DNA of 64,000 nt from Actinomyces ruminicola. GTDB lineage: Bacteria; Actinomycetota; Actinomycetes; Actinomycetales; Actinomycetaceae. Of the stretch, positions 1-9,157 are shown one piece after another. Positions within the stretch are counted from its first letter, which is position 1. Each line of letters starts with the position of its first letter. Under the pieces are notes generated by a model, which saw nothing but the letters and a program-made list of their open reading frames with translations, was not told the DNA's origin and did not search any database. The position numbers and the translations under genes were made by a program. The stretch spans positions 62,001 through 126,000 of the forward strand of contig NZ_FNIM01000004.1 of assembly GCF_900103885.1 (NCBI RefSeq), given 5' to 3'.

Positions 1-663
1 TTGAGCAGATCCAGCTGCATGTGAGCCAACCCCTTGATTCTCGTCATCGAGTACCGGAGCCCGGATGCGCTCCGGACACCCCGGAAGGTAGTGCCTAAGC
101 CCGACGCAGAACACCCCCTCTGCAAACATCCGTTCACCGATAGGCAGGGAGCGACGTTCACAGTCCAGAGAATCAGTTGTGATTCTCATGAATACCCGCG
201 GCCAACACACCGCAACCTGATCTATATAATGAACATCCGTTCATCGTTCATGCGGCTTTCACGGCCCGCCCCGACTCGCAAGCCCGGCACCGACGACGCG
301 CACACTCGCCCCCGCACCGGCGGGCACGCGTGGGGCCCCGGCGATGCGGGCCGACCCCGCCGAGCAGCGCGCGCAACATCACCTACCGCCGTTTGTCTAG
401 CCGTGATACATTTACCTTGATGCAGGACCAGCCGCGAGCGCTTCGCCGGGACACACCACCCCGGCCTCGCCTCACTCGTCGCCGCTGCCCGGGGCGCACC
501 TTCACCACCCGGCACACACGCACCTATGTGCAGCCGGCCGTCTTGCTCGCCCGCCCCGGCAACGTAGATGATGCGTTCAGCACCTCCGGCGGGTTCACCC
601 ACCGGCCGGGCGCACACTGACTAAAGCGCCTACCGCACAGACAACCGACAAAGGAGTTTGCCC
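1..663. other. Upstream region of tkt, no gene seen
   Basis: I see no convincing coding region; the short frames here are Pro/Arg/Thr-rich shadows. The region holds an 8-bp inverted repeat (168-175 and 180-187, spacer GTTG), a TATAAT hexamer at 225-230 without a good -35 match, and a direct repeat ACATCCGTTCA at 126-136 and 233-243. These could be the promoter and operator of the transketolase gene, but that is inference. Confidence 0.4.
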
Positions 664-2748
664 ATGACCACCGAGCCCCTCGCACTCACCGACCTCGACC
701 TCAGGGCCGTCAACGTCGCCAAGGCCCTTGCAGCCGACGCCGTGGAGGCGGCGGGCTCCGGCCACCCCGGTGCCGCGATCTCGCTCGCACCGGTGGCCCA
801 CCTGCTCTACCAGCACGAGCTGCGCCACGACCCGGCCGACCCGAACTGGCTGGGCCGCGACCGCTTCGTCCTGTCCGCCGGCCACGCCTCCCTGCTGCAG
901 TACTGCCAGCTGTTCCTGACCGGCTACGACATCCCGATCGAGGGCTTCACCCACTTCCGCTCCTCAGCCGGCCTGCCCGGCCACCCCGAGTACGGCCACA
1001 CCCCAGGCATTGAGACCACCACCGGCCCGCTAGGTGCCGGCTTCTCCAACGCCGTCGGCCTGGCGATGGCGGCCCGCCGCGAGCACGGCCTGTTCGAGCC
1101 AGACGCCGCCAACGGCACCTCCCTGTTCGACCACTTCGTCTACACGATCATGGGCGACGGCTGCATGCAGGAGGGCGTCGCCTCCGAGGCCGCCTCCCTG
1201 GCCGGCACCCTGCAGCTGGGCAACCTCATCGCCATCTATGACGACAACGACATCTCCATCGAGGGGGACACCGACATCTCCTTCACCGAGGACCCCTCCG
1301 CCCGCTTCGAGGCCTACGGCTGGCAGGTGCTCGACGTCGACTGGAAGGCCGGCGGCACCTACCGGGAGGACCTGCAGGCCCTGCACGAGGCGCTAGTGGC
1401 CGCCCGCGCCGAGACCAAGCGCCCCACCATGATCCGCCTGCACACCATCATCGCCTGGCCCTCCCCCACCAAGCAGGGATCGGAGGACTCCCACGGCGCC
1501 AAGCTGGGCACCGATGAGGTGGTCGGGCTGAAGGAGGCCCTGGGCCTGGACCCGCAGGCATCCTTCCAGCTGCCCGACGACGTCGTGGCCTTCACCCGCG
1601 CTCACGCCGCCGAGCGCGCCGCGGCCGCCCGTGCCGACTGGGACGCCCGCTTCGCCGCCTGGCAGCAGGCCTCCCCCGAGCAGGCCGCCCTGCTGGAGCG
1701 CCTGCGCTCCGGAGAGCCGGACGCGGGCCTGGACGCCGCCCTGCCGGTGTGGGAGGTCGGGGACGCCCTGGCCACCCGCGCCGCCTCCGGCAAGACGCTG
1801 GCCGCCCTGGCGCCGGTCGCCCCGGAGCTGTGGGGCGGCTCCGCCGACCTCGCTGGCTCCAACAACACCACCATGGCCGGCGAGCCCTCCTTCCTGCCCG
1901 CCGACCTGGCCCGTTCCGACGCCGACGGCCCCTACGGGCGCACGCTGCACTTCGGCATTCGCGAGCACGCCATGGGCGGGATCCTCAACGGCATCGCCCT
2001 GGACCGCCTCACCCGCCCGTACGGGGGCACCTTCATGGTGTTCTCCGACTACATGCGCCCGGCCGTGCGCCTGGCGGCGCTGATGGGCCTGGGCTCCATC
2101 TTCGTGTGGACGCACGACTCCATCGGCGTGGGCGAGGACGGCCCCACCCACCAGCCGGTCGAGCACCTTGCAGCCCTGCGCGCCATCCCCGGGCTCGCCG
2201 TCGTCCGGCCGGCCGACGCCAATGAGACGGCAGCTGCCTGGGCACAGATCCTGCGGCGTCCGGAGGGCCCGGCTGGGATCGTGCTGTCACGGCAGAAGCT
2301 GACCGTGCAGGCCGACGCCGCCACCGCCCGTGCCGGCGTGCACCGGGGCGCCTACGTGCTGGCCGAGGCCACCGACTCCTCCGGCGCCGAGGTCGCCCCG
2401 GCGGTAACCATCATCGCCACCGGCTCCGAGGTGGGGGTGGCCGTGGACGCCCGCGAGGCGCTGCAGGCCGAGGGCACCCCCACCCGCGTGGTCTCCGCCC
2501 CCTGCCTGGAGTGGTTCGCCCAGCAGGACGAGGCCTACCGCGCCTCGGTGCTGCCCGAGGCGGGCCTGCGTGTATCCGTTGAGGCGGGTGTCGCCATGGG
2601 CTGGCGCGAGATCGTCGGCGACGACGGCGTGATCGTCTCCCTGGACCACTTCGGCGCCTCCGCACCCGGCACGCAGCTGTTCAAGGAGTACGGCTTCACC
2701 GGCGAGGCGGTGGCGGCGCGGGTGCGTGACGCCCTCGCTCAAGCCTGA
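664..2748 (+). CDS. tkt: Transketolase
   Basis: Thiamine-diphosphate enzyme of the non-oxidative pentose phosphate pathway, moving two-carbon ketol units between sugar phosphates in the cytoplasm. The 694-residue product has the usual length. Visible motifs are GSGHPGAA near residue 31, the TPP/metal motif GDGCMQEG at 164-171, and FGIREHAMGG in the pyrimidine domain, which carries the catalytic Glu. A TTG six bases earlier (658) is in frame, but AAGGAG at 651-656 sits 7 bases before the ATG at 664, so the ATG is preferred. The gene stands alone and is followed by a 13-bp hairpin. Identification is secure. Confidence 0.97.
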   Translation: MTTEPLALTDLDLRAVNVAKALAADAVEAAGSGHPGAAISLAPVAHLLYQHELRHDPADPNWLGRDRFVLSAGHASLLQYCQLFLTGYDIPIEGFTHFRSSAGLPGHPEYGHTPGIETTTGPLGAGFSNAVGLAMAARREHGLFEPDAANGTSLFDHFVYTIMGDGCMQEGVASEAASLAGTLQLGNLIAIYDDNDISIEGDTDISFTEDPSARFEAYGWQVLDVDWKAGGTYREDLQALHEALVAARAETKRPTMIRLHTIIAWPSPTKQGSEDSHGAKLGTDEVVGLKEALGLDPQASFQLPDDVVAFTRAHAAERAAAARADWDARFAAWQQASPEQAALLERLRSGEPDAGLDAALPVWEVGDALATRAASGKTLAALAPVAPELWGGSADLAGSNNTTMAGEPSFLPADLARSDADGPYGRTLHFGIREHAMGGILNGIALDRLTRPYGGTFMVFSDYMRPAVRLAALMGLGSIFVWTHDSIGVGEDGPTHQPVEHLAALRAIPGLAVVRPADANETAAAWAQILRRPEGPAGIVLSRQKLTVQADAATARAGVHRGAYVLAEATDSSGAEVAPAVTIIATGSEVGVAVDAREALQAEGTPTRVVSAPCLEWFAQQDEAYRASVLPEAGLRVSVEAGVAMGWREIVGDDGVIVSLDHFGASAPGTQLFKEYGFTGEAVAARVRDALAQA

Positions 2749-2762
2749 CGAGTGCCAGCCAA

Positions 2763-2797
2763 GGCGCGGGCGGGCTGACACTGTGCCCGCCCGCGCC
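2763..2797 (+). terminator. GC-rich hairpin after tkt
   Basis: A perfect 13-bp stem (2763-2775 with 2785-2797) closes a 9-base loop just downstream of the tkt stop. There is no T-tract, as is common in high-GC actinobacteria, so its action as a terminator is inferred from position and stability. Confidence 0.7.
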
Positions 2798-2903
2798 TGA
2801 GCGGAACGTCAGCCCGCCCGCGCGTGACTTGCGCGCCCGCCCGCACTCGCCTGCGCGTCTGCCCCACCGCATCCGCCACCACTCCGGCCGCACACGTCGA
2901 TTT

Positions 2904-2962
2904 ACGACCTTGGGGTACGTTGCACGACCACCCCGGGGTCGTGCAACGTACCCCAAGGTCGT
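2904..2962. repeat. 26-bp-arm perfect palindrome
   Basis: Arms 2904-2929 and 2937-2962 are perfect reverse complements around a 7-base loop. A further partial copy of GGGTCGTG lies at 2976-2983. The element sits between the convergent ends of tkt and the lipoprotein gene. It could be a bidirectional terminator, but it is unusually long and contains A/T-bearing tracts, so it may be a repeated extragenic palindrome or a small non-autonomous element. Confidence 0.75.
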
Positions 2963-3110
2963 GTACTGCGGCCCAGGGTCGTGGAATGCGCTCCGCAACG
3001 CCGCGCCTCGGGGCGTCGGGGCTTCCCGGAACCCCCCTCAGTAGCAGGCGAGCGGGCCGACGCCGCACATCGTCCTCACGGCGCAGTGATTCTGACACGC
3101 CCTAAGCGGT

Positions 3111-4319
3111 TCACGACGCCGCGGCGGAGGCACCAGCGGTGGCCGTGGCGGCGGCCGAGGCCGTGGCCGCAGCCCGGCCCGCCTCTATCGCGGCGACGAT
3201 CTCGGGCACGTGGTTCTCGCAGCACCAGGGCAGCGACAGAGGGGAGGCGGCCGCCAGGCTCATGGCGGCGACCTCGTCGGTGACGAACAGGGCCGTGCCC
3301 GCGGCAACCGCCGGAATCCGGGACAGTCTGCCCTCGTCCCCGATGGCCTCCACGGCAGCGGCGTCCTCGACCTGGAGCCACAGCAGATCGGCGTTGAGCT
3401 GTTCGGCCTCCTCGAGCGGGAGATCCACGGACAGCGCATCCTCTGTGTCCACGCCCGCCGCGATGACGGCCGGCGCCGGAGTCAATCCCAGCTGACCCAG
3501 AACCTGCGAACGAGAGTCGGTGGTCGTGTACAAGGCGATGGACGGACCGCTGATGTCGATCTGCGCGGCCGCGTAGGTCGCCCCGGAAAGGACCGGGTTG
3601 GCCGTGGCCGTGGAGGTGACGAGGTAGGTGGTTGCCTTGACCAGGGCCTCGGCCGCGGCGGAGCGCCCCAGCGCCCTGCCGACGGCGACCGTCACCGTCT
3701 CCCAGGAGGCGCCGTAGGCGATGGCGCCTGTGGGATGGGCCAGCGTGGGGGCGACGGCGGACAACCGCTGGTAGTCCTTCTCGCTCATGCCCGAGTGCAC
3801 GCCCAGGATCAGATCGGGTTCCAGGGCGGCGATCTCCTCGACGTCGACTCCGTCCGCCGCGGAGTACACCGCCGGGGCGCTCCCGGTATCCCAACCGGCG
3901 CCGAGCGCCTCAAGGGCCTCGGTGGTCCAGGGATGGGCGTCCGTGCCGTCATCGCCCGCAGAGACTGCAGGCATACCGATGGGGACCACCCCCAGGGAGA
4001 TGACCACATCAGCGTCCACCCAGGAGACTGCGGCTACGCGGGTCGGTTCGGCCTCAATGGTGGTGGAGCCGTAGGTGTGCTCGACAGTGAAAGGGAACGA
4101 TTCCGTGGCACGCTGTGAGGCATTGCCTGCCGCGGCGGAAGATCCCGCAGTGCCGCTGCCTCCGGATGCGCATGCCGACAGCAGCGCGGCGGAGCCCGCG
4201 GCAACGGCACCCGCCAGAAGGCTGCGACGGCTCAGATGGCGCGCTCGGGCGGCGGCGCGGCGATGCTCAACGCCGCGAGCGCGGTCGGCGAGGTCCACAG
4301 AATCGACTGAATCGGCCAA
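3111..4319 (-). CDS. Tat-type lipoprotein, siderophore/metal-binding protein of an ABC importer
   Basis: Extracytoplasmic solute-binding protein of the FecB/FepB (helical-backbone) family, which captures iron-siderophore or a related metal complex for an ABC permease. The N-terminus has a twin-arginine signal (SRRSLLAG near residues 31-38) and a lipobox ending LSAC, so it is probably exported folded and lipid-anchored. The mature part follows the family pattern: EAEPTRVAAV, then EIAALEPDLILG, then VAPTL. The TTG at 4317-4319 is preferred because GGGGAG lies about 7 bases upstream. No permease or ATPase gene is adjacent, so the partner must lie elsewhere. The ligand cannot be told from sequence. 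Confidence 0.82.
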   Translation of the reverse strand: MADSVDSVDLADRARGVEHRRAAARARHLSRRSLLAGAVAAGSAALLSACASGGSGTAGSSAAAGNASQRATESFPFTVEHTYGSTTIEAEPTRVAAVSWVDADVVISLGVVPIGMPAVSAGDDGTDAHPWTTEALEALGAGWDTGSAPAVYSAADGVDVEEIAALEPDLILGVHSGMSEKDYQRLSAVAPTLAHPTGAIAYGASWETVTVAVGRALGRSAAAEALVKATTYLVTSTATANPVLSGATYAAAQIDISGPSIALYTTTDSRSQVLGQLGLTPAPAVIAAGVDTEDALSVDLPLEEAEQLNADLLWLQVEDAAAVEAIGDEGRLSRIPAVAAGTALFVTDEVAAMSLAAASPLSLPWCCENHVPEIVAAIEAGRAAATASAAATATAGASAAAS

Positions 4320-5063
4320 AGACGGTCTCCCCTTCGGTCGGCGGCCCCGGAGCCGGGCGCCCGGGCCTCGGTCAGGGGCATTTTCCTATGCGATGCGGCC
4401 GCCCGGCAAGGTTGTCCTGCAGCGCTGCGGCACCCACAGCATGACCCGTAAGCCCCCACGGAGCGCACCACTATTGACAACAGACTCTTCCGGTTCAGGG
4501 GTGGTGGCGTGTGCGCGGTCGGTGGTGCGCGTGGCCTGACGTGCCGGTTCGCGGTCTACCAGACAACCTCACCCAAGACCCCTGCCCCGGGTCCGCACAC
4601 CCCAGAAACAGCCCCAAAGACAGAAACCGCAAGCTGGCGCCGATTCCACCCGCGACCCGAGTGTCATGACAGGGCTCCCGTGTGCAATGCGGGGCCGGCC
4701 GCACACGGGAGCGGCACCACCCACTCCGGACCACGCAGCCATTTCCGCATGCTTCCAATGAAAAACAAGGATCAGCCAAACCCGCTCGGACGGCTCCCGT
4801 GTGCAACCACCAAGCGACGCACCCACCCGCACCGACCAACGTACAACACCGAGCCAGGTCTGATGCCACCAACCTCGGCACGCGACTACTGCCGACCTCG
4901 ACGTGGGCCGTTGGCTGTGGCCGAAACCACCCACCACACCCCCATACCCGAAGAGCCTGATAACAAATCACACACTGCTCGCGCATGTTCCTCTCTTGCA
5001 GGACACGGCACCGCGGCGAATACTGGGGAAAGCCCCATCATTACAGTTCAGGAGCTACTTCAT
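4320..5063. other. 744-bp intergenic region with repeated CTCCCGTGTGCA blocks
   Basis: Between the divergent lipoprotein gene and the membrane protein at 5064. I see no gene: frames crossing it have no usable ribosome site and lack coding character. It contains a 12-bp stem (4674-4685 with 4701-4712, 15-base loop) and a third copy of the left arm near 4793-4804. AAGGTTGTCCTGCA around 4408-4421 is a weak partial match to an actinobacterial iron-regulator (DtxR/IdeR) box upstream of the solute-binding gene; this is only a candidate. Confidence 0.4.
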
Positions 5064-5696
5064 ATGGCCAGCAAGAAGAACGAGCCCACTCCTCATTCAA
5101 AGTTCTACGGGCTCCTCCTCACTATCGCGATCATCCTGGGCGTGCCGGGCGTGGTCGGGATCTACCTGTGGATCTCAAACCACGTCGAGGGATCGGTGCG
5201 GATCCCCGTAATACTGCTGATCTTCCCGGTTCTGCTCTTCGTCGCCATCGCCGGCGTCATCGATGACAGCATCCTCAATAGGTCCCCGCGCCTGGTGCGG
5301 AACAAGGACCGATACCTGCTGGCCCAGAAGCTCGGGCACGACCCCATAACCGGGGCGCCCCTCAGCGCCGACGGCTACGCCCCGGCGCAGGGTTACCCCG
5401 CCCCCGGCGCAGCACCGTATGGCTCCGGCCCGCAGCCGCAGGCCCAGGCCGCCCAGGTGTCCCAGTACGGCTACGGGCAGGCTCAGGCCACCCAGGCCTT
5501 GCAGGGGTACGGTCAGGTGCCGGCGGGCTCGCAATCGACCGCACCGGGTCACGGGTACGCCCAGCCTCCGTCGGCGCAGCGGGGCACCCAGGGGTACGCG
5601 GGTCAGGGCTATGGCGGTCAGGGGTATGGGCAGGCCCCGCCCCAGGGGCAGCCGGGCACTTACGGCTCCTACGGCTCCGGCGCCCCCACGGCATAG
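5064..5696 (+). CDS. Two-TM membrane protein with Gly/Tyr/Gln-rich tail
   Basis: Unknown function. The 210-residue product has two hydrophobic segments near residues 15-35 and 45-63, then a conserved cytosolic-looking patch (SPRLVRNKDRYLLAQKLGHDP) and about 115 residues rich in Gly, Tyr, Gln, Ala and Pro. The open frame continues upstream to 4509, but AGGAG at 5050-5054 lies 9 bases before ATG 5064 and the upstream frame has no coding character. It is a paralogue of the next gene, sharing the two membrane segments and the LVR(N/S)KDR patch. The tail resembles the N-terminal tail of the membrane protein at 35823-36725. Confidence 0.8.
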   Translation: MASKKNEPTPHSKFYGLLLTIAIILGVPGVVGIYLWISNHVEGSVRIPVILLIFPVLLFVAIAGVIDDSILNRSPRLVRNKDRYLLAQKLGHDPITGAPLSADGYAPAQGYPAPGAAPYGSGPQPQAQAAQVSQYGYGQAQATQALQGYGQVPAGSQSTAPGHGYAQPPSAQRGTQGYAGQGYGGQGYGQAPPQGQPGTYGSYGSGAPTA

Positions 5697-5711
5697 CACC
5701 TCAGCGCGACT

Positions 5712-5749
5712 ACGGCGTCGCCTGGGTAGCACTACCCAGGCGACGCCGT
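5712..5749 (+). terminator. 18-bp hairpin between paralogues
   Basis: A perfect 18-bp inverted repeat (5712-5729 with 5732-5749) with a 2-base centre lies 15 bases after the stop of the first paralogue and before the ribosome site of the second. It is a likely terminator or mRNA processing stem; no long T-run follows. Confidence 0.75.
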
Positions 5750-5816
5750 TGCCCGTTATCAGACGGAGATCAATACTGGAGAGGTAAGCGACACCCTCAC
5801 TTCCAGGAGTTCCCTC

Positions 5817-6296
5817 ATGAGCGCCAAGCAGCGCGTCCCCCATTCCAAGTACTACTGGGCCCTGATGACCGCGGCGATAGTCATCGGCATCGCGGGCATC
5901 TACATCATCCTCGGAGTGCTCGTAGGCATGCTCGAATTCAGATTCGGCCTGCGCGCGCTGGCGTTCGCCCTGATGTTCTTCACCATTGGTGCCGCCCGCG
6001 CCATCGACGAGAAGATCCTCGCCAAGTCCCCGCACCTGGTCCGCTCCAAGGACCGGCAGCTGCTCGCCGCCAAACTCGGGTACGACCCCGTTGCCGGCAC
6101 GCCGCTGGGCACCGGTAACGGGCAGACGCCCGGGTACACCGCCCCCGGCGCAACGGCTCCCGCTGCCTACGGCTCTGTCGCACCCTCACAGGCACCGGCC
6201 GGCAGCGGATACGGTCAGATGCCGGAGTATGGCCAGACCCCGAGCTACTCACAGGGCCAGGCGCCCGCCCAGCCGCAGGCGCCCGCCCAGCCGTAA
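5817..6296 (+). CDS. Two-TM membrane protein, paralogue of the 5064 gene
   Basis: Unknown function, 159 residues. Two membrane segments (about residues 14-37 and 44-62) are followed by SPHLVRSKDRQLLAAKLGYDP, almost the same patch as in the preceding gene, then a shorter Pro/Gly/Gln/Tyr tail ending in an APAQPQ repeat. CAGGAG lies about 8 bases before the ATG. The tandem arrangement indicates gene duplication followed by tail divergence. A hairpin separates the two, so they may be transcribed separately. Confidence 0.8.
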   Translation: MSAKQRVPHSKYYWALMTAAIVIGIAGIYIILGVLVGMLEFRFGLRALAFALMFFTIGAARAIDEKILAKSPHLVRSKDRQLLAAKLGYDPVAGTPLGTGNGQTPGYTAPGATAPAAYGSVAPSQAPAGSGYGQMPEYGQTPSYSQGQAPAQPQAPAQP

Positions 6297-6386
6297 GACT
6301 CCACTCACGCCCGCGGCTCCACGGCACCCCAGCCGGGGACCGCTGCCGCCCGAATTCATGTCGGTGCGCCCCGGTAGCCTGCCTTC

Positions 6387-7805
6387 ATGTCCACCACGAA
6401 GACCGCCAAGGCACGCACCTCCTACGTGTGCACCGACTGCGGCTGGACCAGCCCCAAGTGGCTCGGCCAGTGCCGCGAGTGCCGCGCCTGGGGCACGCTG
6501 GAGGAGTTCGTCGAGTCCGCCGCGGGCGGCGCCTCTCCGGGACGCCCGCCCGTGCCGGCCGCGGCGATTCGCCCCGCAGTCGCCGCACGCCCGATCGCGG
6601 AGGTCAGCGCGGAGGAGGCCCGCGCCCGCCCCACCGGGGTGGGCGAGCTGGACCGGGTACTCGGCAGCGGCGTCGTCCCCGGGGCGGTCGTACTACTGGC
6701 CGGGGAGCCCGGCGTCGGCAAGTCCACGCTCCTGCTGGACGTCGCCGCCAAGGCCGCTGCCACCTCCCGCGAGCGTGGGCAGGGCCCGGTGCTGTACGTG
6801 ACCGGTGAGGAGTCGGCCGGCCAGGTACGGCTGCGCGCAGAGCGCATCGGCGCCATCGACCCGGCGCTGCTGCTGGCCGCCGAGACCGAACTCGGCGCAG
6901 TTCTCGGCCACGTCCAGGACGCCGCGCCGTCGCTGCTGATCGTGGACTCGATTCAGACAATCGCCTCCGCACAGGTCGAGGGCGGCGCTGGTGGAGTCAC
7001 ACAGGTGCGTGCGGTCGCGAGCGCGCTCATCCAGGTGGCCAAGGAGCATGCCATCCCCGTGCTGCTGGTGGGCCATGTGACCAAGGACGGCGGCATCGCG
7101 GGCCCCCGGGTGCTGGAGCACCTGGTGGACGTCGTCTGCCAGTTCGAGGGTGATCGGCACGCCCGGCTGCGGCTGCTGCGCGCGGTGAAGAACCGCTACG
7201 GCCCCACCGACGAGGTGGGCTGCTTCGATCTGGGCGAGCGCGGCATCGTCGGCCTGGCCGATCCGTCGGGACTGTTCCTGTCGGCCGCGCGCAGCGAGGT
7301 GCCAGGCACCTGCGCCACGGTGACACTGGAGGGGCGCCGCCCCATGCCGGTGGAGATCCAGGCGCTGGTGGCCGGAACCGCCGCCGGCTCACCGCGCCGC
7401 ACCACCTCGGGCGTGGATCACTCCCGGGTGGCGATGTCGCTGGCCGTGCTAGCGGCGCGCCTGCGGCTGGACACCTCGAGTGCGGACGTGTACGTCTCCA
7501 CCGTGGGCGGGGCGCGGGCGGTCGAGCCCGCCACGGACCTGGCGGTGGCGATCGCCGTCGTCTCCGCCGCGCAGAACCTGCCCACTCCCCCGGGACTGGT
7601 GGCCTTCGGCGAGGTCGGGCTGACCGGGGAGGTGCGGGCCACGGTCGGTGTGCAACGGCGTCTGGCCGAGGCGGCGCGTCTCGGCTTCGATCGGGCTATC
7701 GTGCCGCTGGCCGGGTCCCAGGAGCTGCGGAGCGTCGACGGCGTCCAGGTGCTGCCGGTGGCGCATGTCAGTGAGGCCGTCGGGGCGGCCCTGCCGCGCG
7801 GCTGA
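6387..7805 (+). CDS. radA: DNA repair protein RadA
   Basis: RecA-like ATPase/branch-migration helicase that processes recombination intermediates. The 472-residue product has the full family architecture: a four-cysteine zinc finger (Cys15, 18, 29, 32), Walker A GEPGVGKST at 106-114, Walker B LLIVDSIQ at 183-190, the RadA-specific KNRYG motif at 268-272, and a C-terminal Lon-protease-like domain. It lies 159 bases upstream of disA, an arrangement known in many Gram-positive bacteria where RadA and DisA interact functionally. Confidence 0.97.
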   Translation: MSTTKTAKARTSYVCTDCGWTSPKWLGQCRECRAWGTLEEFVESAAGGASPGRPPVPAAAIRPAVAARPIAEVSAEEARARPTGVGELDRVLGSGVVPGAVVLLAGEPGVGKSTLLLDVAAKAAATSRERGQGPVLYVTGEESAGQVRLRAERIGAIDPALLLAAETELGAVLGHVQDAAPSLLIVDSIQTIASAQVEGGAGGVTQVRAVASALIQVAKEHAIPVLLVGHVTKDGGIAGPRVLEHLVDVVCQFEGDRHARLRLLRAVKNRYGPTDEVGCFDLGERGIVGLADPSGLFLSAARSEVPGTCATVTLEGRRPMPVEIQALVAGTAAGSPRRTTSGVDHSRVAMSLAVLAARLRLDTSSADVYVSTVGGARAVEPATDLAVAIAVVSAAQNLPTPPGLVAFGEVGLTGEVRATVGVQRRLAEAARLGFDRAIVPLAGSQELRSVDGVQVLPVAHVSEAVGAALPRG

Positions 7806-7964
7806 GAGGCCCCGCAGGGAGCGGTTGCCGGTCCGCCCGCCCGTCGACGACGAGCGGCGCGACCCGTTTCACGGCGTCGGCCCGCCCCATGCGGTTAGCA
7901 TGTTGCGGCAGCGGTCCGGCGCCCGCGCCAGTGGGCACAGCCAGACCACCCCCAGGAGAGACCC

Positions 7965-9035
7965 ATGACCGATACCCCCGTCAACCTGCTGCGTGAGACG
8001 CTCGCGCTCGTCGCCCCCGGTACCGTCCTGCGCGACGGCCTGGAGCGCATTCTGCGTGGGCGCACCGGCGCGATCATCGTGCTTGGCTTCGACGAGACGG
8101 TCGAGGCGATCTCCTCGGGCGGATTCCGGCTGGACGTGGAGCTGACCGCCGCCCAGCTGCGGGAGCTGGCCAAGATGGACGGCGCGGTGATCGTGGATCG
8201 AGCGAACAATCGTATTCGCCGGGCGAATGTACAGCTGCTGCCCAACGCATCCATCGAGACCTCCGAGGCGGGCATGCGCCACCGCACCGCCGAGCGCGTG
8301 GCCCGGCAGACCGGGCACCCGGTGATCTCGGTGAGTCAGTCGATGCGGATCATCTCCCTGTACGTGGACGGGCGCCGGCACGTCATCGAGCCGAGCGAGG
8401 CGATCCTGGCGCGCGCCAATCAGGCGCTGGCCACCCTGGAGCGCTACAAGGCGCGCCTGGACAAGATCTCCGGCGGCCTGGACGCCCTGGAGATTGAGGA
8501 CCTGGTCACCGTCCGGGACGTCACCGCCGCACTCCAGCTGCTGGAGATGGTCAGCCGCATCGCCTCCGACATCGACGGCTACGTAGTCGAGCTGGGCACC
8601 GACGGGCGGCTGCTCGCCCTGCAGGTGGAGGAGCTGACCCGGGGGCTGATGGCCGAGCGGGACTTCCTACTGACCGACTACCTGCCACAGGGACTGGATA
8701 CCGCCACGGTGGACGCCCGCCTTAAGTGGGTGGGTTCTCCGGCCCTGCTGGACCTGGCGATGGTGGCCCGGTCGATGGGGCTGGGCGGGGCCGATGGGCA
8801 GGACCTGGACGCCTCAGTCTCGCCAAGGGGGCTGCGGATTCTCGCCAAGATCCCGCGGCTGCCGCTGGTGACGGCGCGCGCCGTGGTAGACAACTGGGGC
8901 TCGCTGCAGGCGGTGCTGGGGGCGACAGTCGAGGAGCTGCAGGCGATCGAAGGCGTCAGTGTGCGCCAGGCCCGCACCCTGCGCGATGGTCTGTCGCGCC
9001 TGGCAGAGGTGTCTATCGCCGACCGCTACGCGTGA
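7965..9035 (+). CDS. disA: DNA integrity scanning diadenylate cyclase DisA
   Basis: Makes cyclic di-AMP from two ATP and scans DNA for branched structures. The 356-residue product shows the DAC active-site motifs DGA at 72-74 and RHR at 105-107, a helical linker, and a C-terminal helix-hairpin-helix DNA-binding domain (LPLVTARAVVDNWGSLQAVL, then IEGVSVRQARTLRDGL). AGGAGAG sits about 5 bases before the ATG. It follows radA in the same direction; no other c-di-AMP gene is present. Confidence 0.96.
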   Translation: MTDTPVNLLRETLALVAPGTVLRDGLERILRGRTGAIIVLGFDETVEAISSGGFRLDVELTAAQLRELAKMDGAVIVDRANNRIRRANVQLLPNASIETSEAGMRHRTAERVARQTGHPVISVSQSMRIISLYVDGRRHVIEPSEAILARANQALATLERYKARLDKISGGLDALEIEDLVTVRDVTAALQLLEMVSRIASDIDGYVVELGTDGRLLALQVEELTRGLMAERDFLLTDYLPQGLDTATVDARLKWVGSPALLDLAMVARSMGLGGADGQDLDASVSPRGLRILAKIPRLPLVTARAVVDNWGSLQAVLGATVEELQAIEGVSVRQARTLRDGLSRLAEVSIADRYA

Positions 9036-9081
9036 GAGCGGGGCCGTGAGCGCGGGATACAGCGGCCGATGCTAAGCTGAG

Positions 9082-9097
9082 ACCGTTTGGAAACGGT
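9082..9097. promoter_or_regulatory. Palindrome ACCGTTTGGAAACGGT, possible operator
   Basis: A 16-bp perfect palindrome lies between disA and the small T7SS-like gene at 9158. Its size and symmetry resemble a repressor site. The regulator is unknown. Confidence 0.35.
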
Positions 9098-9157
9098 TCG
9101 CCCTCGGCCCGCTCGCCTGCCAGCAAGCCGAGCGGGTTTCCACGGGAGGTGTTGAAG

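Noticed and set aside
225-230. Definite tkt promoter at TATAAT
   Set aside because: No acceptable -35 hexamer at the right distance, and it lies over 430 bases from the start; kept only as a note.
4408-4421. DtxR/IdeR iron box for the solute-binding gene
   Set aside because: Only about half of the 19-bp consensus fits; not strong enough for a feature.
4495-4986. Minus-strand frame in the 4320-5063 gap
   Set aside because: Cys/Trp/Arg-rich with no ribosome site and overlapping the hairpin repeats.
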